A DNA stretch of 32,515 nucleotides, taken from positions 2,501 to 35,015 of the forward strand of contig RPFO01001477.1 in the NCBI GenBank assembly GCA_009746045.1. Direction: 5' to 3'. Shown here piece after piece: positions 20,316 through 31,364 of the stretch. The DNA comes from Mesostigma viride. Taxonomy: Eukaryota > Streptophyta > Mesostigmatophyceae > Mesostigmatales > Mesostigmataceae. Within the stretch, counting starts at the first letter, position 1; each line of letters begins with the position of its first letter. The notes under the pieces were generated by a model that worked only from the letters and a program-made list of their open reading frames with translations, had not been told where the DNA came from and ran no database searches. The translations under genes and the position numbers were made by a program.

Positions 20316-23300
20316 ATGTACATGGTTGCCATTTATGTAATTAATGATGAGGATTCAGGCTCCATTGGTGTCATCATTGCCCGTGTATGTACATGGTTGG
20401 CATTTATGTATGTAATTAATGATGAGGATTCAGGCTCCATTGGTGTCATCATGGCTGGCCTACGTATGTACATGGATGTCAAAGAAAAAAAAATGATGAG
20501 GATTCAGGCTCCCATGGTGTCATCATGGCCCGTCTACGTACATGGATGTCAAGGAATAGTAAATGATGAGGATTCAGGCTCCCATGGTGTCAGATGTCAT
20601 GGCCTGTCTACGTACATGGATGGCATGTATGTAATTAATGATGAGAATTCAGGCTCCATTGGTGTCATCATGGCTGGCCTACGTATGTACATGGATGTCA
20701 AAGAAAAAAAAATGATGAGGATTCAGGCTCCCATGGTGTCATCATGGCCCGTCTACGTACATGGATGTCAAGGAATAGTAAATGATGAGGATTCAGGCTC
20801 CCATGGTGTCATCATGGCCTGTCTACGTACATGGATGGCATGTATGTATTTAATGATGAGGATTCAGGCTCCCATGGTGTCATCATGGCTGGCCTACGTA
20901 CATGGATGTCTCAGAAAAAAAATGATGAGGATTCAGGCTCCCATGGTGTCATCATGGCTGGCCTACGTACATGGATGTCAAAGAAAAAAAAATGATGAGG
21001 ATTCAGGCTCCCGTGGTGTCATTATGGCCCGTCTACGTGTTGTTGGCATGTATGAAATTAATGATGAGGATTCAGGCTCCCATAGTGTCATCATGGCTGG
21101 CCTACGTACATGGTTGGCATTTATGTAATTAATGATGAGGATTCAGGCTCCCATGGTGTCATCATTGCCCGTGTATGTACATGGTTGGCATTTATGTAAT
21201 TAATGATGAGGATTCAGGCTCCATTGGTGTCATCATGGCCCGTCTACGTACATGGACCGTGGCATTTATGTATTTAATGATGAGGATTCAGGCTCCCATG
21301 GGGTCATTGATGATCATGGCATTTATGTATGTAATTAATGATGAGGATTCAGGCTCCATTGGTGTCATCATGGCTGGCCTACGTATGTACATGGATGTCA
21401 AAGAAAAAAAAATGATGAGGATTCAGGCTCCCATGGTGTCATCATGGCCCGTCTACGTACATGGATGTCAAGGAATAGTAAATGAGGAGGATTCAGGCTC
21501 CCATGGTGTCATCATGGCCCGTGTACGTACATGGATGGCATGTATGTAATTAATGAGGAGGATTCAGGCTCCCATGGTGTCATCATGGCTGGCCTACGTA
21601 CATGGATGTCAAAGAAAAAGAAATGATGAGGATTCAGGCTCCCATGGTGTCATCATGGCTGGCCTACGTACATGGATGTCTCATAAAATAAATGATGAGG
21701 ATTCAGGCTCCCATGGTGTCATCATGGCTTGTCTACCTACATTGTTGGCATGTATGTAATTAATGATGAGGATTCAGGCTCCCATGGTGTCTCCATGGCT
21801 GGCCTACGTACATGAATGGCATTTATGTAATTAATGATGAGGATTCAGGCTCCCATGGTGTCATCATGGCCCGTCTACGTACATGGATGGCATTTATGTA
21901 ATTAATGATGAGGATTCAGGCTCCCATGGTGTCATCATGGCTTGTCTACGTACATGGTTGGCATTTATGTAATTAATGAGGAGGATTCAGGCTCCCATGG
22001 TGTCATCATGGCCCGTCTACTTACATGGATGGCATTTATGTAATTAATGATGAGGATTCAGGCTCCCATGGGGTCATCATGGCTTGTCTACGTACATGGT
22101 TGGCATTTATGTAATTAATGAGGAGGATTCAGGCTCCCATGGTGTCTCCATGGCTGGCCTACGTACATGGATGTCAAGGAATAGTAAATGATGAGGATTC
22201 AGGCTCCCATGGTGTCATCATGGCTTGTCTACCTACATGGTTGGCATTTATGTAACCTGAATCCTCTCATTAAGAAAATGAAGAGGATTCAGGCTCCATT
22301 GGTGTCATCATGGCTGGCCTACGTACATGGATGTCAAGGAATAGTAAATGATGAGGATTCAGGCTCCCATGGTGTCATCATGGCCCGTCTACGTACATGG
22401 ATGTCAAGGAATAGTAAATGATGAGGATTCAGGCTCCCATGGGGTCATCATGGCTTGTCTACGTACATGGTTGGCATTTATGTAATTAACGAGGAGGATT
22501 CAGGCTCCATTGGTGTCATCATGGCTGGCCTACGTACATGGATGTCAAGGAATAGTAAATGATGAGGATTCAGGCTCCCATGGTGTCATCATGGCTTGTC
22601 TACGTACATGGTTGGCATTTATGTAGTTAATGAGGAGGATTCAGGCTCCCATGGTGTCTCCATGGCTGGCCTACGTACATGGATGTCAAGGAATAGTAAA
22701 TGATGAGGATTCAGGCTCCCATGGTGTCATCATGGCCTGTCTACGTACATGGATGGCATGTATGTAATTAATGATGAGGATTCAGGCTCCCATGGTGTCA
22801 TCATGGCTTGTCTACGTACATGGTTGGCATTTATGTAATTAATGAGGAGGATTCAGGCTCCCATGGTGTCATCATGGCTTGTCTACGTACATGGTTGGCA
22901 TTTATGTAATTAATGATGAGGATTCAGGCTCCCATGGTGTCTCCATGGCTGGCCTACGTACATGGATGTCAAGGAATAGTAAATGATAAGGATTCAGGCT
23001 CCCATGGTGTCATCATGGCCCGTCTACGTACATGGATGGCATTTATGTAATTAATGATGAGGATTCAGGCTCCCATGGGGTCATCATGGCTTGTCTACGT
23101 ACATGGTTGGCATTTATGTAATTAATGAGGAGGATTCAGGCTCCCATGGTGTCTCCATGGCTGGCCTACGTACATGGATGTCAAGGAATAGTAAATGATG
23201 AGGATTCAGGCTCCCATGGTGTCTCATGGCTGGCCTACGTACATGGATGGCATGTATGTAATTAATGATGAGGATTCAGGCTCCCATGGTGTCATCATGG

Positions 23301-24654
23301 CTTGTCTACGTACATGGTTGGCATTTATGTAATTAATGAGGAGGATTCAGGCTCCCATGGTGTCATCATGGCTTGTCTACGTACATGGTTGGCATTTATG
23401 TAATTAATGATGAGGATTCAGGCTCCCATGGTGTCTCCATGGCTGGCCTACGTACATGGATGTCAAGGAATAGTAAATGATGAGGATTCAGGCTCCCATG
23501 GTGTCATCATGGCCCGTCTACGTACATGGATGGCATGTATGTAATTAATGAGGAGGATTCAGGCTCCCATGGTGTCATCATGGCTGGCCTACGTACATGG
23601 ATGTCAAAGAAAAAGAAATGATGAGGATTCAGGCTCCCATGGTGTCATCATGGCTGGCCTACGTACATGGATGTCTCATAAAATAAATGATGAGGATTCA
23701 GGCTCCCATGGTGTCATCATGGCTTGTCTACCTACATTGTTGGCATGTATGTAATTAATGATGAGGATTCAGGCTCCCATGGTGTCTCCATGGCTGGCCT
23801 ACGTACATGAATGGCATTTATGTAATTAATGATGAGGATTCAGGCTCCCATGGTGTCATCATGGCCCGTCTACGTACATGGATGGCATTTATGTAATTAA
23901 TGATGAGGATTCAGGCTCCCATGGTGTCATCATGGCTTGTCTACGTACATGGTTGGCATTTATGTAATTAATGAGGAGGATTCAGGCTCCCATGGTGTCA
24001 TCATGGCCCGTCTACTTACATGGATGGCATTTATGTAATTAATGATGAGGATTCAGGCTCCCATGGGGTCATCATGGCTTGTCTACGTACATGGTTGGCA
24101 TTTATGTAATTAATGAGGAGGATTCAGGCTCCCATGGTGTCTCCATGGCTGGCCTACGTACATGGATGTCAAGGAATAGTAAATGATGAGGATTCAGGCT
24201 CCCATGGTGTCATCATGGCCCGTCTACGTACATGGATGGCATTTATGTAATTAATGATGAGGATTCAGGCTCCCATGGGGTCATCATGGCTTGTCTACGT
24301 ACATGGTTGGCATTTATGTAATTAATGAGGAGGATTCAGGCTCCCATGGTGTCTCCATGGCTGGCCTACGTACATGGATGTCAAGGAATAGTAAATGATG
24401 AGGATTCAGGCTCCCATGGTGTCATCATGGCCTGTCTACGTACATGGATGGCATGTATGTAATTAATGATGAGGATTCAGGCTCCCATGGGGTCATCATG
24501 GCTTGTCTACGTACATGGATGGCATGTATGTAATTAATGATGAGGATTCAGGCTCCATTGGTGTCATCATGGCTGGCCTACGTATGTACATGGATGTCAA
24601 AGAAAAAAAAAATGATGAGGATTCAGGCTCCCATGGTGTCATCATTGCCCGTGT
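20316..24654 (+). repeat. higher-order repeat copy 2 (4,339 bp)
   Basis: Near-identical to copy 1. The differences seen by eye are few: the linker indel near 20628, GTAGTTAATG at about 22624, and a short deletion giving GTGTCTCATGGCTGGCC near 23220. About 61 monomers make up one unit. Confidence 0.9.
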
Positions 24655-26438
24655 ATGTACATGGTTGCCATTTATGTAATTAATGATGAGGATTCAGGCT
24701 CCATTGGTGTCATCATTGCCCGTGTATGTACATGGTTGGCATTTATGTATGTAATTAATGATGAGGATTCAGGCTCCATTGGTGTCATCATGGCTGGCCT
24801 ACGTATGTACATGGATGTCAAAGAAAAAAAAATGATGAGGATTCAGGCTCCCATGGTGTCATCATGGCCCGTCTACGTACATGGATGTCAAGGAATAGTA
24901 AATGATGAGGATTCAGGCTCCCATGGTGTCAGATGTCATGGCCTGTCTACGTACATGGATGGCATGTATGTAATTAATGATGAGAATTCAGGCTCCATTG
25001 GTGTCATCATGGCTGGCCTACGTATGTACATGGATGTCAAAGAAAAAAAAATGATGAGGATTCAGGCTCCCATGGTGTCATCATGGCCCGTCTACGTACA
25101 TGGATGTCAAGGAATAGTAAATGATGAGGATTCAGGCTCCCATGGTGTCATCATGGCCTGTCTACGTACATGGATGGCATGTATGTATTTAATGATGAGG
25201 ATTCAGGCTCCCATGGTGTCATCATGGCTGGCCTACGTACATGGATGTCTCAGAAAAAAAATGATGAGGATTCAGGCTCCCATGGTGTCATCATGGCTGG
25301 CCTACGTACATGGATGTCAAAGAAAAAAAAATGATGAGGATTCAGGCTCCCGTGGTGTCATTATGGCCCGTCTACGTGTTGTTGGCATGTATGAAATGAA
25401 TGATGAGGATTCAGGCTCCCATAGTGTCATCATGGCTGGCCTACGTACATGGTTGGCATTTATGTAATTAATGATGAGGATTCAGGCTCCCATGGTGTCA
25501 TCATTGCCCGTGTATGTACATGGTTGGCATTTATGTAATTAATGATGAGGATTCAGGCTCCATTGGTGTCATCATGGCCCGTCTACGTACATGGACCGTG
25601 GCATTTATGTATTTAATGATGAGGATTCAGGCTCCCATGGGGTCATTGATGATCATGGCATTTATGTATGTAATTAATGATGAGGATTCAGGCTCCATTG
25701 GTGTCATCATGGCTGGCCTACGTATGTACATGGATGTCAAAGAAAAAAAAATGAAGAGGATTCAGGCTCCCATGGTGTCATCATGGCCCGTCTACGTACA
25801 TGGATGTCAAGGAATAGTAAATGATGAGGATTCAGGCTCCCATGGTGTCAGATGTCATGGCCTGTCTACGTACATGGATGGCATGTATGTATTTAATGAT
25901 GAGGATTCAGGCTCCCATGGTGTCATCATGGCTGGCCTACGTACATGGATGTCTCAGAAAAAAAATGATGAGGATTCAGGCTCCCATGGTGTCATCATGG
26001 CTGGCCTACGTACATGGATGTCTCAGAAAAAAAATGATGAGGATTCAGGCTCCCATGGTGTCATCATGGCTGGCCTACGTACATGGATGTCAAAGAAAAA
26101 AAAATGATCAGGATTCAGGCTCCCGTGGTGTCATTATGGCCCGTCTACGTGTTGTTGGCATGTATGAAATTAATGATGAGGATTCAGGCTCCCACAGTGT
26201 CATCATGGCTGGCCTACGTACATGGTTGGCATTTATGTAATTAATGATGAGGATTCAGGCTCCCATGGTGTCATCATTGCCCGTGTATGTACATGGTTGG
26301 CATTTATGTAATTAATGATGAGGATTCAGGCTCCATTGGTGTCATCATGGCCCGTCTACGTACATGGGTGGCATTTATGTATTTAATGATGAGGATTCAG
26401 GCTCCCATGGGGTCATCATGGCTTGTCTACGTACATGG
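24655..26438 (+). repeat. higher-order repeat copy 3, truncated by right arm
   Basis: Follows copy 2 for roughly 1.1 kb with single changes, such as GAAATGAATG at about 25394 in place of GAAATTAATG. After about 25.8 kb the monomer order is rearranged by local duplication, and the copy then ends at the arm junction at 26438. This terminal part matches the reverse-oriented block at 5349-6394. Confidence 0.85.
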
Positions 26439-26712
26439 AGTCATATTGATTCATGGAACAATGAGATACCATTCTTAATTGAAAATTGTTCTTGATACTT
26501 TCACATGCATGCCCGGAATCGTGAATTTGTGCGGGTTTCCATGATGACAATCCTCATTGAATTCTTGAGCACACAATATTGAGCAATTTAGGGGCACTTC
26601 GGCAATGTTGACCATTTTCATTCATGATCAATAAAATTAACATTTAATGCAATAAATACATATTCCACTCATTTTAATAAACCATGCAAAAACTTTACAA
26701 GCACGCTCAAGC

Positions 26713-27537
26713 TAGGGGTGGGCTGGCATGCACGCGTGGGTGTGGGGGTGGGCTGGCATGCATGCGTGGGTGTGGGGGTGGGCTGGCATGCACGTGTGGG
26801 TGTGGGGGTGGGCTGGCATGCATGCGTGGGTGTGGGGTTGGGCTAGCCTGCATGCGTGGGTGTGGGGGGGGGCTGGCATGCATGCGTGGGTGTGTGTTGG
26901 GCTAGCATGCATGCGTGGGTGTGGGGGGGGGCTGGCATGCATGCGTGGGTGTGTGTGGGGGGCTAGCATGCATGCGTAAGTGTGGGGGGGGCTGGCATGC
27001 ATGCGTGGGTGTGGGGGGGCTGGCATGCATGCGTGGGTGTGTGTGGGGGCTAGCATGCATGCGTGGGTGTGTGGGGGGGCTGTCATGCATGCGTGGGTGT
27101 GTGTGGGGGCTGGCATGCATGCGTGGGTGTGTGGGGGGCTAGCATGCATGCGTGGGTGTGTGGGGGGGCTAGCATGCATGCGTGGGTGTGGGGGGGCTGG
27201 CATGCATGCGTGGGTGTGTGGGGGGGCTAGCATGCATGCGTGGGTGTGGGGGGGGCTAGCATGCATGCGTGGGTGTGGGGGGGGCTAGCATGCATGCGTG
27301 GGTGTGTGGGGGGCTAGCATGCATGCGTGGGTGTGGGGGGGGCTAGCATGCATGCGTGGGTGTGGGGGGGGCTAGCATGCATGCGTGGGTGTGGGGTGGG
27401 CTAGCATGCATGCGTGGGTGTGGGGGGGGCTAGCATGCATGCGTGGGTGTGGGGGGGCCGGGGCCGGGGCTAGCATGCATGCGTGGGTGTGGGGGTGGGC
27501 TAGCATGCATGCGTGGGTGTGGGGGGGGCTAGCACGC
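26713..27537. repeat. 30-bp minisatellite, right arm (inverted copy)
   Basis: About 27 units of the same minisatellite, reading TGCATGCGTGGGTGTGGGGG on the + strand. It has about seven fewer units than the left-arm array although the flanking sequence matches, so the arrays change copy number faster than their neighbours change sequence. The unit order at both edges agrees with the left arm, including the GGCCGGGGCCGGGG insertion near 27456. Confidence 0.97.
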
Positions 27538-27745
27538 CCCACCCCTCCATCGGCACAGCCAGCCTTGTGAGTCTACCCTTAACAACAAGGCTGGTAGGAC
27601 GACACGCCTGAGCAGCATATGTCATGCCTATCTCAGGCTAATAATGTGTGATTTTGTGCCAACAACCAAGTTGTTCCACCCAACAACACATTATAAACCC
27701 TCTTCCAAAATGCCCAACAAGCCGGACACGTGGAGGACCACACAC

Positions 27746-27760
27746 GCAGTATATAAAGAG
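27746..27760 (+). promoter_or_regulatory. outward-facing TATA-like box, right arm
   Basis: Mirror copy of the left-arm site, GCAGTATATAAAGAG on the + strand, directed outward to the right end. The downstream ATG at about 27812 opens 20 codons and stops. A spliced non-coding or small-protein transcript is possible but not shown. Confidence 0.35.
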
Positions 27761-28745
27761 AAAATAAGCTGACTTTTTATCCAGCCAACCTGTGGCTAGC
27801 TGCTCTGGTTAGCATGACAAATGCTAACATTTACTCAGTGGGAAAGGTGAAGAGACCATTGGAACAGCCTACCTGACGCATGTGCCACCAAAGCATTGTG
27901 TCCCGCAAAATGCACACTGCCTCCTTTCTAACAAGCACGAGCCGCTCTCTTTAGGAGACAGGTGCCAGCTCGTCAGTGTCTGGGGAAAATGATGCCGCTG
28001 CTTAGGAAGACCGCGTGAATTTCCTCGAACACAACTGTCTATAAAGCAAAAGAAATTTCAGAGAAGCATGGAAATAAAAGCATTACACCTTCCCGACAGG
28101 TTGCGGGCCACGCGCTGCAGAAAGCCAGCCACGTCACAGACGATTAACTAGCTAAAAGACACCCAGGAATCCAGCGATGCAGCGCCAGGACCCGCAACTT
28201 TCTGGCTGCATCTGGCCGGAAAGAAGGCAAAAAGCTTACGCTCAACGAGGTAAGAAAGCAGGAAAACGCAAGCTTAAGACGTTTAACACAAGAACGTACC
28301 ATAACGGGCATTTATTCGTGCCCAGGCGCACAAGAAAGTCCACCCTTTCATGGAGTGGTTGGGCAGTACGCATCGCGCAGGGCTAATGTTATCTTACCGC
28401 AAAATGACGGGAAAGGTAAAGATAGCAGCGGGAATTTTTACGGCTTTAGAAACATCATTAAACTAGCTTTCCTTACGACCATCAAAACTGGCAACAATCG
28501 ACAATCAACCCGGCAGGCATCCAATATACTTTATTCATCCCGACAGAAATTCAGGCCGGACCCCCCCTGCCGATGGCAAAGAAAAAAAGCCCGCGACATT
28601 ATAGATCGCAACCATCCCGCCATAAATTAGAATCAGTAACTAATTTTCTCCAACAATCGAGCATTTCTGCTTTCCGCGTGCCAGATTTGTCACGTTTCGT
28701 CTAAAGGCAGTCGCCATGGCCCCTACCGCAAGGGGTGCGCGCACC

Positions 28746-29383
28746 ATGCCGACATAGCTTTTGGGCCTCAATTTGCACCGAAATTTGGTCCGTACCGTCC
28801 AGCTCAGTCGGATTATGTATGTGGATCGGCCGTGTTGGTTGCATACGCAGGTATATTAATTCTTGCATTCGCCCCGGACCTTCCCCAGGACAGGTCAGGA
28901 TATAACAATAATTCTTGCATTCGCCCCCGCCCTTTCCTATGGCCTGGTCAGGTTTGGGCGCGACGCCACTAGCGCGGCGCCCGCGACAGAGTGGCCAGGC
29001 TCGAGCACGTTTTCTGGATCCCAAGCACCGGATTGGACACTGTCCGAGGACTGGACAGGAATTGGCTGACCAATCGGATGCTTGCTCGTCGTCTCCAAAA
29101 ACATATATAAAGAGCCAAATCGCGCGAACTACGCAAGGATCCTTTAAGCAGCGTTACTCTGCCGAAATGTCAACCTAGGCCGGTCAAGTGACGCCGAGGT
29201 GTTCACCGATAGTTCAGGTCAGCCACAGCGCGCCTTCGAATGTAGGCACGGTCGCATTTTTTTTTAGGAAATGTAGAATTGTTGTCGACCAGCTACCAAC
29301 GCCCGACCGGACCCATACAACGGAAACATCAAGGCGATGTGATGTAGGTGTGTCTGATATGTCATTAATACACAGAGCATCGT
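28746..29383. promoter_or_regulatory. right-flank spacer with promoter-like patch
   Basis: No supported gene. A short direct repeat, ATTCTTGCATTCGCCCC, occurs at about 28858 and 28911. GACCAATCGG (CCAAT box, 29070-29074) is followed by ACATATATAAAGAG (TATA box, about 29104-29110) at a normal eukaryotic promoter spacing, but the ATG at 29167 opens only three codons. It may be a promoter that lost its gene. Confidence 0.35.
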
Positions 29384-29537
29384 GAATATAATATATAATA
29401 TAAATTATATAATATACTATAATTAATATATAATTTTAATTTTATGTTAATTTTAATGTTATTTCATATAACATAATATAGCATAATATAATATAATATA
29501 ATATAATATTATATAAAGTAGTATATAAAAAATTAAA
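29384..29537. repeat. AT-rich microsatellite (TATAA)n
   Basis: Nearly pure A/T, with repeated ATAATATAAT/ATATAATATT units that can form local hairpins. No coding content. Confidence 0.95.
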
Positions 29538-29848
29538 ATGTAAAAGAAAAATATCTACCTTATTGGGGTTTAATGTTCCTTTCCAGTTCAGCATAAGTAC
29601 ACTCTTGAGTGTGTGCAATGTTTGGTTATACGCCATTGTCTTAAAATAGCAACCAATGTAAACCTCCGTCCTAACCACATTTGGATACAATAAAGACATT
29701 GATGCCTGACACATAGCATTCATTGCTTGAAATACCATGCATATTTTGTGTCAATGTTCTGCAGACCACAGCTTCAAGTGGGCATACTTCGCTTTCCTCA
29801 ATATAATGGCGACATGGCATTTGGTGAAAGTGGTGAGTGCCATGAAGT
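29538..29848. other. AT-rich unassigned spacer
   Basis: Low-GC sequence with no supported gene. A minus-strand open frame (29442-29738) runs through the microsatellite and is Leu/Tyr/Ile-rich by composition, so it is not called. Confidence 0.5.
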
Positions 29849-30410
29849 TGCGCCGGCCGTCGTTATCCATGACGAACTGAATGGGTTTCGTGCAAATCAA
29901 GTTTTTTGTTTTGGTGTTCCAGTTGCGCCGGCCGGCGTTTCCAATGGTATCTTGCGCGCACTTGCAAAAGCTTGCACGCTTATCAACATTTTGTGTTGGT
30001 AAACATTTTATCACCTCTGGGATTTCCGCCTTCACTACCTGAGTTGCTTCTTTGTGGTTTTCAAATGCAACCGAGTTACGCCGGCCGTCGTTACTCATGA
30101 CAAATTGTAGGGGTTTTGTGCAAATCACTTTTGTATGGTTTATGTACATGCATCCAGTTGCGCCGGCCGGCGTTTCCAATGGTATCTTGCAGTTGCGCAA
30201 TCAGGCCCCATTACCAAAAGTGTGTTTGTACATCTTTTTTACACCTGAAGGATTTCTGCCTGCATATCCTGAGTTGCTTCTTAATGGTTTTTAATTGCGC
30301 CCGAGTTACGCCGGCCGTCGTTATTAATGACAAACTGTATGTGTTTCATAAAATCACTTTTGTATGGTTTACATGTATCCAGTTGCGCCGGCCGGCGTTA
30401 TTAATGACGC
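29849..30410 (+). repeat. 228-bp tandem repeat with paired GCCGGC motifs
   Basis: About 2.4 units. Each unit has a TTRCGCCGGCCGTCGTT box (29849, 30078, 30306) followed about 80 bp later by TTGCGCCGGCCGGCGTT (29932, 30160, 30383). Periods are 228-229 bp for the first box. The repeats stop directly upstream of a transposase-like frame, so they may be subterminal binding sites or promoter elements. A 149-aa minus-strand frame crosses two units but is closed in the third. Confidence 0.88.
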
Positions 30411-30545
30411 TTGTCGTTCTTGTTTGATGCCCATCGTTTTCGTCGTGTCTTTAATGGTGATTATTTATCATTACTCATCCTCAGGGCTTTCGGTGCCGCG
30501 GGATTAAGAGGCGAAAAAAATCAGCTGCCGTCTGACCAAAGTCTG

Positions 30546-31364
30546 ATGGCGCGATCGGGGCGGGGGGCCGTTTCCGACGGTTCGCGTCCCTTGTCCAATG
30601 ACGACCGGGAGCCTGCACTTCGCGGTCTCTGGAGCGACAAGTACATCGAGAACAAGGGGTACAAAATTGCCAATGACATCTTTCCTATCATGGCGGAACG
30701 CGTGAAAGCAAACAACCACAGGACGCCAGAGATGAGCGCGGAGGTTCTGTCTTGCGCAGCTTCAAGACTAAATGCCATGGTGGCGGAGAGCAACGGCATT
30801 AAGAAGAGGAAGAACTGTGACGGCGGGCTTCCTGAAAATTGGGCGGAATCTCTTCGGGATAACATCAAGAAGGCTTTTGGCGACTTGGGAACATCTGAGA
30901 AGGATCGTGGGCTTAGGTGGGCCTTGTGTGGACTTGTTACGAAGGCAATGGAGGGCGTCCCGGACAGGATTGTGGAGCGCGCGTTCGGGATTGACAGGCG
31001 CTTTGTCGCAACTGTTCGGGGTCACAGGGATGGAATGGAAGAAGGGGAGGACGACCTTTTGATGAGTGCGCCAGAGAGGAGGAGGAGGAAAGACGAGCTT
31101 CCGACGGAAGTCATTGCCCTGATACAAGCGTGCTGGAGGGATGATAACTTGACGCGGGCGTCTCCGAACATGAAGGATGTTCATTGTGAATGGACCAGAA
31201 AGGATTACAAACATACACTAGCGTTTTCGGAGGGTGCGCGCTACTATACTGTCTCCAAGTCGAAGATTTACGAAGTGTTCATTTCCCGCCATCCGGAGTT
31301 GAAGCCACCGCGGCGGATGGACAGTAGGGAGGGGGGGGGGGGGGGGAGGGAGAGGAGGGTGTGA
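30546..31364 (+). CDS. transposase-like protein, N-terminal part
   Basis: From the first in-frame ATG this frame encodes 272 aa; it is open from 30411 without an earlier ATG. Most of it is basic and helical (KDRGLRWALCGLVTKAM, APERRRRKDELPTEV, SPNMKDVHCEWTRKDYKH) and ends at ISRHPELKPPRR before a 16-G homopolymer (31331-31346) that puts the frame out of phase. From memory, the pattern of a basic N-terminal region, then HVGYTTFCKHMP, then DxAENY resembles a widespread, poorly named group of transposon-derived proteins. The superfamily is not certain. It lies just after the 228-bp repeats. Confidence 0.6.
   Translation: MARSGRGAVSDGSRPLSNDDREPALRGLWSDKYIENKGYKIANDIFPIMAERVKANNHRTPEMSAEVLSCAASRLNAMVAESNGIKKRKNCDGGLPENWAESLRDNIKKAFGDLGTSEKDRGLRWALCGLVTKAMEGVPDRIVERAFGIDRRFVATVRGHRDGMEEGEDDLLMSAPERRRRKDELPTEVIALIQACWRDDNLTRASPNMKDVHCEWTRKDYKHTLAFSEGARYYTVSKSKIYEVFISRHPELKPPRRMDSREGGGGGRERRV

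Larger units (their letters stand above)
12585..26438 (+). repeat. 70-bp satellite, main forward array
   Basis: About 196 monomers of 69-75 bp. Each has a roughly 50-bp conserved core, GATGAGGATTCAGG through TCTACGTACATGG, and a roughly 20-bp linker that comes in a few recurring types: GGCATTTATGTAATTAAT, GTCAAGGAATAGTAA, GTCAAAGAAAAAAA and GTCTCATAAAATAA. Core substitutions (CCCATGGTG or CCATTGGTG; CCCGTC, TTGTC or TGGCC) define further variants. Frames such as the repeated NDEDSGSHGVIMA peptide reflect monomer lengths divisible by three and shift phase with each variant, so they are not called as genes. Confidence 0.97.
2852..28745. mobile_element. giant inverted-repeat (fold-back-like) structure
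   Basis: The two ends are mirror images. Left 2852 reads GGTGCGCGCACCCCTTGCGG, and right 28745 reads the same on the opposite strand. From there inward the left arm (2852 to about 5349, continuing into the reverse-oriented satellite) is the reverse complement of the right arm (about 26438 to 28745). Order is conserved: unique outer segment, 30-bp minisatellite, AT-rich spacer, 70-bp satellite. Long terminal inverted repeats built of tandem arrays are the hallmark of Foldback-type elements, and some MULE and Galileo elements also have them. No transposase is visible inside. A large inverted duplication or a satellite-rich chromosomal domain are alternatives. Confidence 0.7.
26438..28745 (-). 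repeat. right arm of giant inverted repeat
   Basis: Reverse complement of the left arm, ending in GGTGCGCGCACC at 28734-28745. Beyond 28745 similarity to the left flank stops at once, which fixes the outer boundary. The counterpart of the 132-aa frame in the left arm is interrupted here and survives as separate frames at 28177-28386 and 28355-28630, consistent with non-coding drift. Confidence 0.93.

Noticed and set aside
14128-26240. Repeated NDEDSGSHG/MRIQAPMVSSW protein frames up to 270 aa
   Set aside because: These are translations of the 70-bp satellite. The same DNA appears in two phases within one frame series, and lengths vary with linker indels.
12585-26438. CRISPR-like array (50-bp repeats with 20-bp spacers)
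   Set aside because: The spacers are the same few linker types used again and again, no cas genes are present, and the context is eukaryotic. It is a satellite.
29751-30200. 149-aa minus-strand frame with a repeated NDGRRN motif
   Set aside because: It lies across the 228-bp tandem repeat, whose period is divisible by three. The third unit carries a stop in this frame.
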